From Bacillus xiapuensis (GTDB lineage: Bacteria > Bacillota > Bacilli > Bacillales > Domibacillaceae), in NCBI RefSeq assembly GCF_002797355.1, contig NZ_KZ454939.1, positions 25,233 through 82,732 on the forward strand: a stretch of 57,500 nucleotides of DNA. Direction: 5' to 3'. A model generated the notes under the pieces. That model worked only from the letters and a program-made list of their open reading frames with translations, had not been told where the DNA came from and searched no databases. Below are positions 43,394-53,066 of the stretch, piece by piece (the stretch's first letter is position 1; the number at the start of each line of letters is the position of its first letter). The translations under genes and the position numbers were made by a program.

Positions 43394-44701
43394 ATGGTGA
43401 ATCTGCTTGGGTTAGTCCGATCTAAGAAAGAGGCGGAGCGTGGGAAGCCAGAGGAAGAAATACCTGTAAAGGTGACGATTAACGATGCCGTGATCCTTGA
43501 GAAAATGCAAATGATTCAGCTGACAGAAGACCAATTGCAGCTCGTCAAAAAAGTTCGCCCTATTTTGGATAAGTTCATTGATCAGCTGGTCGGAGAATTT
43601 TATGGGGCTGTTTTAGACGTTCCTCAGCTGAAAGAAATGATTGAAAAATACAGCACTATCGAACGCTTGCGGAAAAAGCTGAAAGCTCACTTAATGGAAT
43701 TGTTTAATGGAAAAATCGATCAAGAATTTTTGGAGAAGCGCTTTGAAGCAGCCAAGACTCATTATCGAATTGGGCTTGAGCCATCCTGGTATATGGGAGC
43801 CTTTCAAAACATCCAAAATTCGTTTGCTTCGCTTATTTTTCGCGAGTTAAAGGATGTGGAAGAAATCGAAGCGGTTCTTTCGGTTGTGAATAAGCTCATC
43901 AGCTTTGAGCAGCAAATTGTGCTTGAAGCGTATGAGCAGGAAAATGTGAAAAGACTGCGTCTGCAATTTGAACAGGGGCAGGAGGGGTTAAAAAACAAAA
44001 TGACAAGCGTCAGCGCAGGATTAGTAGCGCTCGCTGAGGAAACGCGCGCTTCTATGGAAACGCTCCATTTGAAATTCAGGGATGTCAGGCAAACGACGAA
44101 CAAAAGCAACGAACAATCGGATTTGGCGAAAAGGTATGCGGATGAGGGACAAGTTAAATTAAGTGAGCTGCTTGACAAGATCAATGCGATTGAAACATTT
44201 ACGATAGAAATGATCCAAACGATCCGCAAGCTGGGGGAATCTTCGAATCAAATTTCAAAAGTGATTTTTCTTGTGCAGGATATTGCGGAGCAAACAAATT
44301 TATTGGCTCTAAATTCCGCGATCGAGGCAGCCAGAGCAGGAGAACATGGCAAAGGCTTCGCTGTTGTCTCCCAGGAAGTGCGGAATTTAGCTGAACAAAC
44401 GAAGCGCTCAGTCTCTGAAATCCAATCGCTCATTTTGCGTTCTAATGCCTATCAGCAGCAAGTAGAGACGGCATTGCAGCAGGTTGAGGCGGCGGTGCAA
44501 TCCGGCATCGCGACTTCAGAGAATATGCATGAGGCGTTTCAGCATCTTGTCCAATCTGTTCAGCAAAATGGAGCAACGATACTCGACGTTCAGGGACAAA
44601 TGGAAGAACTGAGCAAGGTGGTTCTGGAAATTAAAAAAGCGATGGATCAAGTGGCTGTATCTGCTGAACAATTAAATGAAGCGGCTATCAGGCAAGATTA
44701 A
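43394..44701 (+). CDS. hemAT: Heme-based aerotactic transducer HemAT
   Basis: 435 aa. The globin-coupled sensor domain is about 30-195. The proximal heme ligand is His123 ([15 protein letters not shown]) and distal Tyr70 (GEFYGAV) is also present; both have the same numbers as in B. subtilis HemAT. A cytoplasmic MCP signalling domain follows, with hairpin [20 protein letters not shown] and [15 protein letters not shown]. It binds O2 and signals to CheA for aerotaxis. No membrane helix. ATG 43394 follows GGAGGT. Monocistronic. Confidence 0.95.
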   Translation: MVNLLGLVRSKKEAERGKPEEEIPVKVTINDAVILEKMQMIQLTEDQLQLVKKVRPILDKFIDQLVGEFYGAVLDVPQLKEMIEKYSTIERLRKKLKAHLMELFNGKIDQEFLEKRFEAAKTHYRIGLEPSWYMGAFQNIQNSFASLIFRELKDVEEIEAVLSVVNKLISFEQQIVLEAYEQENVKRLRLQFEQGQEGLKNKMTSVSAGLVALAEETRASMETLHLKFRDVRQTTNKSNEQSDLAKRYADEGQVKLSELLDKINAIETFTIEMIQTIRKLGESSNQISKVIFLVQDIAEQTNLLALNSAIEAARAGEHGKGFAVVSQEVRNLAEQTKRSVSEIQSLILRSNAYQQQVETALQQVEAAVQSGIATSENMHEAFQHLVQSVQQNGATILDVQGQMEELSKVVLEIKKAMDQVAVSAEQLNEAAIRQD

Positions 44702-44728
44702 AGTGCTTGGATAAATGCCATCCCTTAG

Positions 44729-44754
44729 CCCTCGCTCATGAAAGCGGGGGTTTT
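44729..44754 (+). terminator. Terminator of hemAT
   Basis: CCCTCGCT and AGCGGGGG form a GC-rich stem (one G-T pair) with loop CATGAA, followed by TTTT. Confidence 0.7.
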
Positions 44755-44936
44755 CAATTCACAGAAAGAGGGGTTGGCTTCAAGCAAGATCAAATCGTGA
44801 TCCTAAAGGCTTCCCGCGCTCCCTTTGCCCAGTGATCAAATCCATAGATTGCCGGATTACTTGAAGAAAAGCAATAGATCCCATAGACTAATAAACAAGT
44901 AAAAAATTCGAGAAACTTAGGTGGTGGCCTGTTTGC

Positions 44937-45419
44937 ATGAATGCTCCCAAGAAACGGTTGTCTAAAGATGCGGTAAAAGTATGGCTGATTGGTGAAGCAA
45001 TAGAGACCTTGATCGGTTTCCTTGTGCTTGGCGTATTGTTCTACTTGGACTATTATTTTTCATGGAAGGAATGGGCTGGCTGGATTTTAATTGGGCTGGC
45101 GGTGATCGCAGTGCTTGGCGCCGTTTGGTCAGCGTTCTTCCCTTTCTTGTTATATAAAAACTGGAGATACGATGTAAGTGAAGAGTTCCTGCAACTTAAG
45201 TCAGGAGCCCTTACAGAAGTTCACCAGCTGGTTCCTATGACGAAAATACAGTCGGTGGCAACAAAGCAGGGGCCGCTGCTGCGAAAATACGGATTATGCT
45301 CTCTTTCGATTGAAACGATGGGTTCCTCTCACATGATCCCGGCATTGCCGAAAGACGTGGCCGCTGAATTAAGAGATCAGATTGCAGAATATGCGAAAGT
45401 CAAGGAAGAAGAGCAATGA
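44937..45419 (+). CDS. ydbS: Bacterial PH-domain membrane protein (YdbS-like)
   Basis: 160 aa. Two membrane helices lie in the first 75 residues (LIGFLVLGVLFYLDYYF; WAGWILIGLAVIAVLGAVW), then a bacterial PH (DUF304) domain: YDVSEEFLQLKSGALTEVHQ, VPMTKIQSVATKQGPLLRKY and LSIETMGSSHMIPALPK. Its stop overlaps the start of the next gene by four bases (ATGA), so the products probably form a complex. Homologous pairs in B. subtilis have been linked to bacteriocin resistance. Confidence 0.88.
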   Translation: MNAPKKRLSKDAVKVWLIGEAIETLIGFLVLGVLFYLDYYFSWKEWAGWILIGLAVIAVLGAVWSAFFPFLLYKNWRYDVSEEFLQLKSGALTEVHQLVPMTKIQSVATKQGPLLRKYGLCSLSIETMGSSHMIPALPKDVAAELRDQIAEYAKVKEEEQ

Positions 45420-46915
45420 AGATGGCCAAACGATATCATCCGCTTCTTATGCTGTTTGACTGCTGGCGTTTAATTAAGAATGGATTTTTCTTTGTTCTAT
45501 TTTTATACGTGATCAATGCGGGTTCGCAATCGCCGTTTGTGCTTTATGGCCGCATGGTCTTTTGGGTGATCTTCGGGTTATTGTTTATTTCCATTTTTGT
45601 TAAATGGTTCACTCGCAAGTATCAAATGGATGAGAAGTCCTTTCATCTATATCAAGGGGTGTTAAGTAAATCTGAACGAACGATTCCTTATGCCAAAATT
45701 CAAAATGTCAAACGGCACACTTCCTTCTTTCATCGTTTGCTTAATGTGACATCCATCCGCTTTGAAACAGGCATGCAGGGGGAAGAAGCGGCTGTGGCAT
45801 TTGAGGTCATTTCTCGGGAAGAAGCGAACCAAATGGAGGAGAAGCTGGCCAATGCCGGGCGTGAAGAGATCACAAGCGTTCAGAAGGAAGACCAAGCAGC
45901 TGCACAAGAGCCGCAGGAAACAGCAGCAGACCGGATCGTTCACTTTACTCCCAGCACGAAAGATACTTTGAAAGCTTCGCTTACTTCGTTAAGCTTTTTG
46001 GTTTTTATCTCGGTCCTCGCTTCCTTTTATTTTAAACTAAATGATATTTTTGAAGTGGAAGAGCAGGCAAAAGGCGTCTTTATGAGTGTTCTCAGCACCT
46101 GGTGGCTAATGACGCTGATAATCACCCTCCTCATCATTGTCTCCATTGTATTTGGCGTCGCACGGACATTTATTAAATATGGAAAGTACGAAATATCGTC
46201 CGACCCAAAGCGCATTTATATTAAGAAAGGGGTCATTGATGAAACGGTTTTTTCTATTGAAAAGGAAAAAGTGCAAGCAATCGAGATCGAACAAACCTTA
46301 TTAAAAAGGTGGCTGGGGCTTGCGGAAGTCAAGCTGACGAGTGCAGGGGAATTAGAAGTAGGAGAAAATTCGAAAGAGGTTAATTCGCTTTATCCCTTTC
46401 TGCCGGTGAAACGAGCTTATAAAATGATCTCGGAAATTTTGCCTTCTTACGAGGTGACAGAGAAGATGGAACGCTTGCCTCGCAAATCCTTTTGGGTGAG
46501 GATGCTGAAGCCAAGCTGGCTGTGGCTTGCTGTAACAGCGGCGCTATTTTACTTCAAACCAGACATATTGGATTACGAACAAGCGTGGTGGGTACTGTCC
46601 ATTGTGCTGCTGTTCTTGATTTTGATCAATCGGCTGATGGAATATTATCATACGAAATATCTTTTGAATGACCAATTTATCCAGCTGAAGACGGGCAGCT
46701 TCACGACTAAGCTCTTTGTCTCGAAGCGCGATAAGGTAATTGAAGTGAGCGTAACGAGAAATCCATTCCAAAAGATGCTCGGTCTGGCGTCTATCGGTAC
46801 GATCAATCGGGCTCAGCCTATTCAGCACAGCGAATTGGCCGATGTGCCGTTCCCATTTGCCCAGTCATTTTATCAGTGGTATCTCGGGCGCAGAAAGGAC
46901 ATTAAAATAGAATAA
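45416..46915 (+). CDS. ydbT: Multi-PH-domain membrane protein (YdbT-like)
   Basis: 499 aa. Three bacterial PH repeats are separated by membrane helices: YQMDEKSFHLYQGVLSKSER (about 65), YEISSDPKRIYIKKGVIDET (about 260) and YLLNDQFIQLKTGSFTTKLF (about 420). Each is followed by the IPYAKIQNV-type strand. There are six predicted helices in pairs. It is translationally coupled to the YdbS-like gene. A perfect terminator follows. Role in envelope defence is inferred from homologues. Confidence 0.88.
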   Translation: MKMAKRYHPLLMLFDCWRLIKNGFFFVLFLYVINAGSQSPFVLYGRMVFWVIFGLLFISIFVKWFTRKYQMDEKSFHLYQGVLSKSERTIPYAKIQNVKRHTSFFHRLLNVTSIRFETGMQGEEAAVAFEVISREEANQMEEKLANAGREEITSVQKEDQAAAQEPQETAADRIVHFTPSTKDTLKASLTSLSFLVFISVLASFYFKLNDIFEVEEQAKGVFMSVLSTWWLMTLIITLLIIVSIVFGVARTFIKYGKYEISSDPKRIYIKKGVIDETVFSIEKEKVQAIEIEQTLLKRWLGLAEVKLTSAGELEVGENSKEVNSLYPFLPVKRAYKMISEILPSYEVTEKMERLPRKSFWVRMLKPSWLWLAVTAALFYFKPDILDYEQAWWVLSIVLLFLILINRLMEYYHTKYLLNDQFIQLKTGSFTTKLFVSKRDKVIEVSVTRNPFQKMLGLASIGTINRAQPIQHSELADVPFPFAQSFYQWYLGRRKDIKIE

Positions 46916-46924
46916 CTCATGAGA

Positions 46925-46965
46925 AAATCCCGATTCTGTCGTATGGACAGAATCGGGATTTTTTG
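46925..46965 (+). terminator. Terminator of the ydbS-ydbT operon
   Basis: AAATCCCGATTCTGTC (46925-46940) pairs perfectly with GACAGAATCGGGATTT (46946-46961), ending in a T-run. Confidence 0.93.
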
Positions 46966-47076
46966 ATCACTGGTGCTCTTTGTTCATCACGTCCGAAGTA
47001 CTCGGTATCCCATTTAGGATGTACGGGCCTGTTCATAAGGGGAAAAGTACAGATCCGCTCTCTTGCTTCCGTATAT

Positions 47077-47403
47077 TTAGGCGCTCATTTTGCGGCACTC
47101 TTCTGCGCAGCGGAAGCAAATATCGGCGCATTTCTGGCAGTGGTCATGCTTATGCTTTCTGCACTCGTTTCCGCAGGCTTCGCAGATGTCCGCGCATAGT
47201 TGACAGATTTGTTTAGCAAACGGGCTGTTGGTTTGCATGGCTTTTGCGGCAAATGCACAAATGTCGGCGCATTCTCTATCCAATCGGATACAGTGAGCCA
47301 TCATTTGGATATCTTCTTCTCTGAGGCAGGCATCATAACAAACGTTGCAGGCTTCCATACATTCAAGACAGGCTTTGATACATTCTTCGTATTGGGTGTT
47401 CAT
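47077..47403 (-). CDS. Four-helix-bundle copper-binding protein (DUF326/Csp-like)
   Basis: 108 aa with 19 Cys residues in CxxxC and CxxC steps along predicted helices: MNTQYEECIKACLECMEACN, CADICAFAAKAM, CQLCADICEACGNECRKH, CQKCADICFRCAEECRKM. This is the pattern of cytosolic copper-storage proteins, in which Cys line a four-helix bundle and hold many Cu(I) ions. No export signal. ATG 47403 follows AAGGAGGA. It is the intact paralogue of the gene broken at 354-407. Confidence 0.9.
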   Translation of the reverse strand: MNTQYEECIKACLECMEACNVCYDACLREEDIQMMAHCIRLDRECADICAFAAKAMQTNSPFAKQICQLCADICEACGNECRKHKHDHCQKCADICFRCAEECRKMSA

Positions 47404-47536
47404 GCTGGATTCCTCCTTATTAGTTATTGTCACTTACAATCTACCCGTTTAATTGGAAATATAACGTTAACCAATAAAATCCTTAGAGTCTGCTCCCTTT
47501 CAAGCTGTGAAGCCGATATGAAAGGAGGGAGGCGGC

Positions 47537-48345
47537 TTGAGCATAAAAAACTTTCCGGGAAATCAACCGATTAAACCCAAAAGGCAGCCGCAATGGCACG
47601 TAAGTCATGCTCATGGGCTATATAGCAAATGCCGCGAAAAAGCAGCTGGAAGGCTACAAAACGGAGCAGATAAAAGGAAAAAAACCGGCTGATTTCGCTG
47701 GGAATGTTGACCAGGCATACGCGGAAGTTTCGGAAAGTTATCCGGAGAGCATCATCAACGTTTCATCAGAAGAGAAGCATAAGCGCTATTCTATTCCCGC
47801 GGTGAACTGGATTGCCCATATGCCAGAGTTGATCTTATATGTGTCTAACAGCGGAATTCCAAAAGAAACGTTGAAGAAAAGGCAAAGCGAATAGGTATAT
47901 TTTAGCTCCTGAACAGTTCCTGTCTAAACAGGTAGAAAATCAGCTGAAGAAATATGGAGATGTGCAGAGAATCGGAGCGGAAAATATCGCTGCTCATTCT
48001 ATCCACTTTGCTCGGTTTAAAGATAAAGAAACGAAGTTCGGATGGGGGACCACGGATTGTCCTTCGTTTCCTCGGAAACACCTGAAGAGGCAATAGCGGC
48101 TGCTCCATTTGTTATTTAGGGAAACAATCTCCGGTCATTTGGCTGGATAAAGGTAAGCTTTAGAAAGAAACATACGAGTTTCTTGCGAGGTTCAAACCAA
48201 CCTTTACAAGCGACCCGACAATGGGGCTATATAATCATGCTTTTTGACCGGAACAACGAAACAGATTCTTTATCTAACGCAGGGAAGCATCGATGAAAAA
48301 TTAGAAATTGTAAAAGCAGGCGGGGGCGATCACGGAGGACACTGA
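47537..48345 (+). pseudogene. Decayed gene for a cell-wall-binding-type protein
   Basis: Joined over several frames, it starts at TTG 47537 after GGAGGGAGG (MSIKNFPGNQPIKPKRQPQW), continues in 47607-47894 (ANAAKKQLEGYKTEQIKGKK ... INVSSEEKHKRYSIPAVNWI), then AAHSIHFARFKDKETKFGWG, TPEEAIAAAPFVI, SPVIWLDKGKL, YEFLARFKPTFTSDPTMGLY and ends KLEIVKAGGGDHGGH with a stop at 48345. The second half resembles proteins annotated as cell-wall-binding-repeat type in bacilli. At least four shifts or stops break it. The family name is tentative; the pseudogene call is firm. Confidence 0.6.
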
Positions 48346-48370
48346 TGATCCGAATCTCAGAAACCTTTGA

Positions 48371-48412
48371 TGCCATAACTCTGAATAGCTGCATGGCTAT
48401 TCGGGGTTATGG
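48371..48412 (+). terminator. Hairpin after the decayed gene
   Basis: CCATAACTCTGAATAGC pairs with GCTATTCGGGGTTATGG with a G-T-containing stem; the T-tract after it is poor. Confidence 0.45.
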
Positions 48413-48414
48413 CT

Positions 48415-48520
48415 GTTGCTCCGCATGCAAGATGCCGTAGAATGACGGCTTCAAGAATGGAACGGAGATCAAAAGTCTAAGTGGGGGATGAAAGAAAACC
48501 TCCCCTGTAGGCAAGCTGCA
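48415..48520 (+). repeat. Dispersed intergenic repeat, copy D
   Basis: CCGCATGCAAGATGCCGTAG, TCAAGAATGGAACGGAGATC, AAAAGTCTAAGTGGGGGATG and AAAGAAAACCTCCC match copies A, C and E in the same order. Confidence 0.55.
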
Positions 48521-49246
48521 TTATTCAGCTCTTATTAGAAACTTTTTTATCAGCAGTTTTATGAATAAGAGATGGTAGGCTATGCCTGCGGTCCATAATA
48601 AGATAAAAGTCCAAGGATTCTCCATGCCCATTAAATAAAGCTTGGCTGGCCAGAACATTGGAAGCAGGCTGGCGAATATTTGCCAAGGAAGGGGAAGGAA
48701 ATAAGCGATAAAAGGAGCAAACACAATTAAGCCGATTCCTTTTGATAAAGCCAGCCCCTCGATTTTATTGGCAGCAAAAGCGGCTTGAAGTAATGTTATG
48801 ATCGCGCTGCTGAGCATCAGCATAGGGACCAGTAAGATTACAACCGCTATATGCGGTGAATCAATGGACGAAAAAAGAAAGAATAGCGTACTGCCTAACA
48901 GGGTGAATACCATGGGAATTGCTAAACGATAGTAAAAATAGCCTCTTTTAGTCAAGGGAGTGACGGAAAGATAAGAAATAATGGATTCATCCCGCTCATC
49001 CAGCATTATAAACCCTGTCATGATCCCGTTCATTAAAGGGATAAGCAGCATGAAAAAACTGATGATCAGCGAGCGGTAATGCATCCAGTCCCAATCAAAA
49101 TACAGCTGCAGCTTATCGCCTATTAAGGGTATTCCGAACCGGGAAAAGAGAATAAGCAAGCAAGGCGTAAGAAAGATCAGGGCAAACATCGGGTCCCGGT
49201 ACAACTGTTTAGCGTCAGAACGCAAGAGTGATGTAAGAGCCGTCAT
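48521..49246 (-). CDS. ABC-2 type permease subunit
   Basis: 241 aa, six predicted helices (FALIFLTPCLLILFSRFGI; SLIISFFMLLIPLMNGIMTG; LAIPMVFTLLGSTLFFLF and others). Motif MLDERDESIISYLSVTPLTK between helices 2 and 3 is typical of ABC-2 permeases that act with a separate ATPase. It overlaps the partner permease gene by four bases. Last gene of the TetR-ATPase-permease-permease operon; substrate unknown, drug or lipid export likely. Confidence 0.85.
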   Translation of the reverse strand: MTALTSLLRSDAKQLYRDPMFALIFLTPCLLILFSRFGIPLIGDKLQLYFDWDWMHYRSLIISFFMLLIPLMNGIMTGFIMLDERDESIISYLSVTPLTKRGYFYYRLAIPMVFTLLGSTLFFLFSSIDSPHIAVVILLVPMLMLSSAIITLLQAAFAANKIEGLALSKGIGLIVFAPFIAYFLPLPWQIFASLLPMFWPAKLYLMGMENPWTFILLWTAGIAYHLLFIKLLIKKFLIRAE

Positions 49247-49953
49247 GGTTTTTCCCCCTTTCGTGTGTCTCTAAGGAAAGAATGATAAACAGCCAGTCTT
49301 GCCAACCAGAAAGAGAAGGCTGCCCAAATGAGTAATAGCCCAAGTGAATAGAGGGCTTCTCTTACTGCGATTGGATGGAAAGCGGCTTGAAGCAAGAGAA
49401 GAGTAGCATGAGTTGGCAGCCAGATTAGCCAATCAGAATCCCACAGCTTGAGAAAGCTGAGAAGCGGTAAGCAGAAAACAGCCGAACAAAGAAAGGAATA
49501 CAGGAAAAATTGGTTGACCGTTTGGCAGTGCACCGCGACTGTTAAACCGAGCAAAGTAAAGATGATAGAGGTTAAGAGAACGCTCGCGGTGAATAAACCA
49601 AGCTGCTTGGAAAGCCCAAAAGTCACTAGATGAATGTACATGGAAGAAGCGACAGATAATAGCATCAAAGAGAGCGTTTTGGAAAAAATGTATTCTTCGG
49701 GTTTGTAAGGCGTGACAAATAACGGATCGTGAATATGCTGCCCTTTTTCCAACAGGACAAGCCCGCCGATAAAGAAAAAGCCAAGCATGCTCGGATCAGA
49801 AAATGTTAACAGAACATGGGCGGTATCCCGGTTAGCAGCCGGAAGCTGAGAGAGAAAGAGAATATAGATATGACTGATAAGGAAATAAACAGCGTGCAGT
49901 CCGTGGCGGTATTGTAATTTTAGATCATAGTATATGGCCGAAGCGAGCCTCAT
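49243..49953 (-). CDS. ABC-2 type permease subunit
   Basis: 236 aa, six predicted helices. LLEKGQHIHDPLFVTPYKPE matches the family's cytoplasmic loop. It partners the following permease, with four-base overlaps on both sides, so the three transporter genes are translated together. Confidence 0.85.
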   Translation of the reverse strand: MRLASAIYYDLKLQYRHGLHAVYFLISHIYILFLSQLPAANRDTAHVLLTFSDPSMLGFFFIGGLVLLEKGQHIHDPLFVTPYKPEEYIFSKTLSLMLLSVASSMYIHLVTFGLSKQLGLFTASVLLTSIIFTLLGLTVAVHCQTVNQFFLYSFLCSAVFCLPLLSFLKLWDSDWLIWLPTHATLLLLQAAFHPIAVREALYSLGLLLIWAAFSFWLARLAVYHSFLRDTRKGEKP

Positions 49954-50813
49954 GATAAATTCCTCCCCGTCAATTGAATGAAGATATCTTCTAAAGAGGA
50001 TTCAACGGTGTGAATCGTTTCGATGAGGTGCTGGTTCAGCAGCTGGATAAACGCGGGGTTGTTTCCAAGTTGATCAATAGAAAATTCCCTGATACAACGC
50101 TTGTTATTTTCTTGGTATCTGACGCGAACAAGTCTTTTTCCATGCTGAATTTTCAGGTTTTCCGGCGAATCGATCAGGCGGATTTGCCCATCCACAATAA
50201 AAGCCACCCGGTCGCAAAGTTCTTCCGCCGCGGCCATATTATGTGTGGTAAGAATGATGGTTTTGTCCGCGGCTCTCATTTGTAAGAGAATATCCTTCAC
50301 CATTCTAGAATTCACTGGATCCAGACCGGATGTTGGCTCATCTAAGAACAGAATATCCGGCTGATGAAGTAAAGCACGGCATAAATTCAACCGCATTTTC
50401 ATTCCTTTCGAAAAGTCGCTGACCTTTGTGTGGGCATATTTGAGTAAACCAACCTGGTCTAACAGCCTCAGCGGATCAGCTGTTTTTTGTGTATACAGAG
50501 AAGCGAAAAGCGATAAATTTTCAAGTGCCGTTAATCGGCTATAAAAGTTGGGGAACTCAAAAGCAACGCCAATATGCTCATAAAAGTGGCGGCTGGTCTT
50601 GCTTAATTCCTGACCCATTACTGTCACTTGTCCCCGGTACCCTTTTAACAGACCGATTAAAATTTTTTGGACGGTGCTTTTTCCTGCACCAGAAGGTCCT
50701 AAAAATCCAAAAATCTCTCCCTTGCCAATTTGAAAATCCACTCCCTTAATAGTGGGCTGCTTTGCACCCGGATAAGTAAAAGTTAACTCGCGGACGTCGA
50801 TCATTTGTTTCAC
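49950..50813 (-). CDS. ABC transporter ATP-binding protein
   Basis: 287 aa. Walker A is GPSGAGKS, the Q-loop in GVAFEFPNFYSRLT, signature DFSKGMKMRLN, Walker B ILFLDEPTSGLDPVNS and H-loop LTTHNMAAA. The Phe-Glu in place of the usual Gln of the Q-loop (AFEFPNF) is seen in some drug and lipid exporters. It overlaps the TetR gene by four bases. Confidence 0.9.
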   Translation of the reverse strand: MKQMIDVRELTFTYPGAKQPTIKGVDFQIGKGEIFGFLGPSGAGKSTVQKILIGLLKGYRGQVTVMGQELSKTSRHFYEHIGVAFEFPNFYSRLTALENLSLFASLYTQKTADPLRLLDQVGLLKYAHTKVSDFSKGMKMRLNLCRALLHQPDILFLDEPTSGLDPVNSRMVKDILLQMRAADKTIILTTHNMAAAEELCDRVAFIVDGQIRLIDSPENLKIQHGKRLVRVRYQENNKRCIREFSIDQLGNNPAFIQLLNQHLIETIHTVESSLEDIFIQLTGRNLS

Positions 50814-51415
50814 TCCTCTACGGTCATTAATCCTTCGGCAATGAGTGTAATCAGCAATTCGATTGTTTCTTGATAGCGTTCCTTCCCGATTTTTTCCTTC
50901 TGAAAGGCTAATAATAGAATCGAACGAATCAGGCTGACAATGATTTGTGGATCTTCGCTAATCATATGGCCTTTCGTTTGCGCTTCTTGAATGGGGAGCA
51001 AGAAAAACTGGGCATCCTCTGAAAAGTGCTTTTTCAGTTTCTCTGCAGGAATTTTTCTGAATAAAGCTTCTATGAGGTTGTCTTGATGGAGCTGCTGAAT
51101 AAAGGGGTTTTGCTCCATGATGGAAAAGGATTCACGCAAAAAACTCCGGAAATCCTCTTTCGTGAGGATGTTTGCAGAAAAATATTTTTCCGCTAAATGG
51201 CTGCGAATCTTCATCTCTTCTTGTTCTAACACAGCGAAATACAGCTCTTCTTTGGATTGGAAGAATAAATAATAAGATCCTTGGGCAATCCCAACGGCTT
51301 TCGTTAAATCGCTAATGCTTGTTTTCTTTAAGCCAAGCGTAGAAAATAAGTGTCTTCCTTCCGTAATTAACGAGTCAACGATCTTCTCCTTTTCCTCTTG
51401 AGTAAATTTGGGCAT
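50810..51415 (-). CDS. TetR/AcrR-family repressor of the ABC operon
   Basis: 201 aa. The N-terminal HTH (about 25-48: TSISDLTKAVGIAQGSYYLFF) is typical of TetR, with a helical ligand domain after it. It is the first gene of the exporter operon and overlaps the ATPase gene. A 10-bp inverted repeat lies just upstream, so it most likely represses its own operon until a toxic ligand binds. Confidence 0.9.
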   Translation of the reverse strand: MPKFTQEEKEKIVDSLITEGRHLFSTLGLKKTSISDLTKAVGIAQGSYYLFFQSKEELYFAVLEQEEMKIRSHLAEKYFSANILTKEDFRSFLRESFSIMEQNPFIQQLHQDNLIEALFRKIPAEKLKKHFSEDAQFFLLPIQEAQTKGHMISEDPQIIVSLIRSILLLAFQKEKIGKERYQETIELLITLIAEGLMTVEE

Positions 51416-51439
51416 TATTTTTTCAACCCCCTACATGAA

Positions 51440-51470
51440 TTTATGAATAATTTTATCATATATTCATAAA
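51440..51470 (-). promoter_or_regulatory. Probable TetR operator
   Basis: TTTATGAATA (51440-51449) and TATTCATAAA (51461-51470) form a perfect inverted repeat with an 11-base spacer, starting 25 bases upstream of the TetR start codon, within the promoter region. Confidence 0.7.
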
Positions 51471-51584
51471 AAAACAAGCTCAATCTGACAGCTGTCATTC
51501 ATGATTGATGACTGGCGTAGATATCAAGGTACAGTATATTTTGCTACAATGAAAACACGGAACACGGAAGAGAGGGGGAGGATC

Positions 51585-52133
51585 ATGAGCTTTGTCGGGT
51601 GGATGATTATTGCCTGTGAAATTGCTTTTTGGGTGGTCATTTTAACGGGTCTTGCGGTGAGATACATTTTAAAGAAGAAGAAGCTTGGTTTTTTGCTATT
51701 GGCGCTAACCCCTGTGATTGATCTCACTTTATTAATAGTTACGGGTTTGGATTTATGGCGGGGAGCCAAGGCTTCATACGCCCATGCGCTGGCTGCCGTC
51801 TATTTAGGTGTTTCGGTTGCTTATGGAAAAAGCATGATTGCGTGGGCGGATGAAAGATTTCGATATTACGTGATGAAAGAGGGAACAAAGCCGATAAAAC
51901 GCTATGGTAGGGAGTATGCCCGTCATTACTTCAAAAGCTGGATTCAGCATGTGCTGGCTTATATGATCGGCGGAGTTTTCCTGCTGGGTCTAGTGTTTTT
52001 GATCGATGATCCATCGCGGACCGCGGCATTAACTGGGGTTTTCAAGCTATGGTCGCTGATTGTCGGCATTGATTTTCTCATTGCCATCAGTCATTTCATT
52101 TGGCCGGCGCGTTCGAAAATGAGAATAAAATGA
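51585..52133 (+). CDS. Membrane protein (YmcC-like)
   Basis: 182 aa with about five helices (WMIIACEIAFWVVILTGLAV; LLLALTPVIDLTLLIVTGL; ALAAVYLGVSVAYG; HVLAYMIGGVFLLGLVFLI; FKLWSLIVGIDFLIAISHFI). A charged cytoplasmic loop ADERFRYYVMKEGTKPIKRY is a recurring feature of YmcC-type proteins of bacilli. Function unknown. ATG 51585 follows GGGGGAGG; an open frame back to 51501 lacks a ribosome site. Confidence 0.75.
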   Translation: MSFVGWMIIACEIAFWVVILTGLAVRYILKKKKLGFLLLALTPVIDLTLLIVTGLDLWRGAKASYAHALAAVYLGVSVAYGKSMIAWADERFRYYVMKEGTKPIKRYGREYARHYFKSWIQHVLAYMIGGVFLLGLVFLIDDPSRTAALTGVFKLWSLIVGIDFLIAISHFIWPARSKMRIK

Positions 52134-52159
52134 ACCTGCAAACACCGGATGTTTATTAA

Positions 52160-52306
52160 GATTAAGGTACGGCTTTTTCGTGGATGCGCTGTTTGGGTCC
52201 GGGCTTATGGCCTTCTATTGTATGAGCCTGACAGATGCAACGTTTGGAGTCCAGGAATACAGGCTGGGAGTCAGGAGTCTTTTTGAAAAAGTGGATAAGC
52301 TGTGAA
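52160..52306 (+). pseudogene. Short coding remnant
   Basis: Plus-strand frame LFGSGLMAFYCMSLTDATFG then VQEYRLGVRSLFEKVDKL ends at a stop at 52304-52306. The composition is protein-like, but the upstream frame is broken after MFIKIKVRLF, and no family is recognised. Confidence 0.35.
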
Positions 52307-52338
52307 CAATAGAAAAAGAACGGGATTCCTATGCTATA

Positions 52339-52388
52339 ATTAAAAGCCTTGATACTGCATATATTCATGCAGTATCAAGGCTTTTAAT
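52339..52388 (-). terminator. Long perfect hairpin, probable bidirectional terminator
   Basis: A 22-bp perfect stem (52339-52360 with 52367-52388) around the loop ATATTC, starting ATTAAAAGCCTTGATACTGC. It overlaps the 3' side of the TetR gene that starts at 53028 and separates it from rightward genes. Confidence 0.85.
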
Positions 52389-52389
52389 G

Positions 52390-53028
52390 TTATTTGACGG
52401 ATTGGGCGGCATGCAGAATATGTTGCAGTGCTTTTCCATATGCGTTTGTGGGAGCCTGATCCCCGGTGATAGAATAGAAAACGGTCATGCCATTTTCTAA
52501 GGAAAGAATAATCCAAGCGAGCTCCTTTGCTGATAAAGAGGGCGTTAAGCACCGTTCGGCAATCATGCTTTCAAGGGCTTCTGTAATGTTCTCTACAGAT
52601 TTAAAAACAAGGCTTGCCCATTTTTCGCCTACTGATTCATTACGGAGGGCATGTAACAGGAATTCCAAGCTCAGAACGGTCCAAGTCCGGTTCTGCTGAA
52701 TAATAGAACGGAAGTGAACGTCAATGTTTTCAATTAAATGATCAAGGGACGGCTGATTCGCCCACCATTCATGAAATTGATTGATATGTGATTGAATCTG
52801 CTGCTCAAGCAGCGCAAGAAACAGCTCTTCTTTTGATTTAAAATGCGCGTAAACAGCTCCTTTGCTGTATCCGGCTCGTTCAGCAATTCTGTCGACGGAA
52901 GCCCCATGAAAGCCTAACTCAGCAAAGGTTTCCGCAGCTGAATTCAGGAGTGATTGTCTTGTTTCCTGTTTGCGCTCCAATTGTGTAAGTCTGCGTTTCA
53001 CCACGACGATACCTTCCTTTCTTGACAA
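52390..53028 (-). CDS. TetR/AcrR-family regulator
   Basis: 212 aa. The HTH (about 40-62: GASVDRIAERAGYSKGAVYAHF) with KSKEELFLALLEQ is a canonical TetR N-terminus. It is divergent from the heme O synthase-like gene with 91 bases between, including an ATACT-AAAT-AGTAT palindrome at 53067-53080, so it probably controls itself and that gene. Confidence 0.9.
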   Translation of the reverse strand: MSRKEGIVVVKRRLTQLERKQETRQSLLNSAAETFAELGFHGASVDRIAERAGYSKGAVYAHFKSKEELFLALLEQQIQSHINQFHEWWANQPSLDHLIENIDVHFRSIIQQNRTWTVLSLEFLLHALRNESVGEKWASLVFKSVENITEALESMIAERCLTPSLSAKELAWIILSLENGMTVFYSITGDQAPTNAYGKALQHILHAAQSVK

Positions 53029-53066
53029 ACATATCAGGTAGAATTAATATACCATTAAGAATGTAA

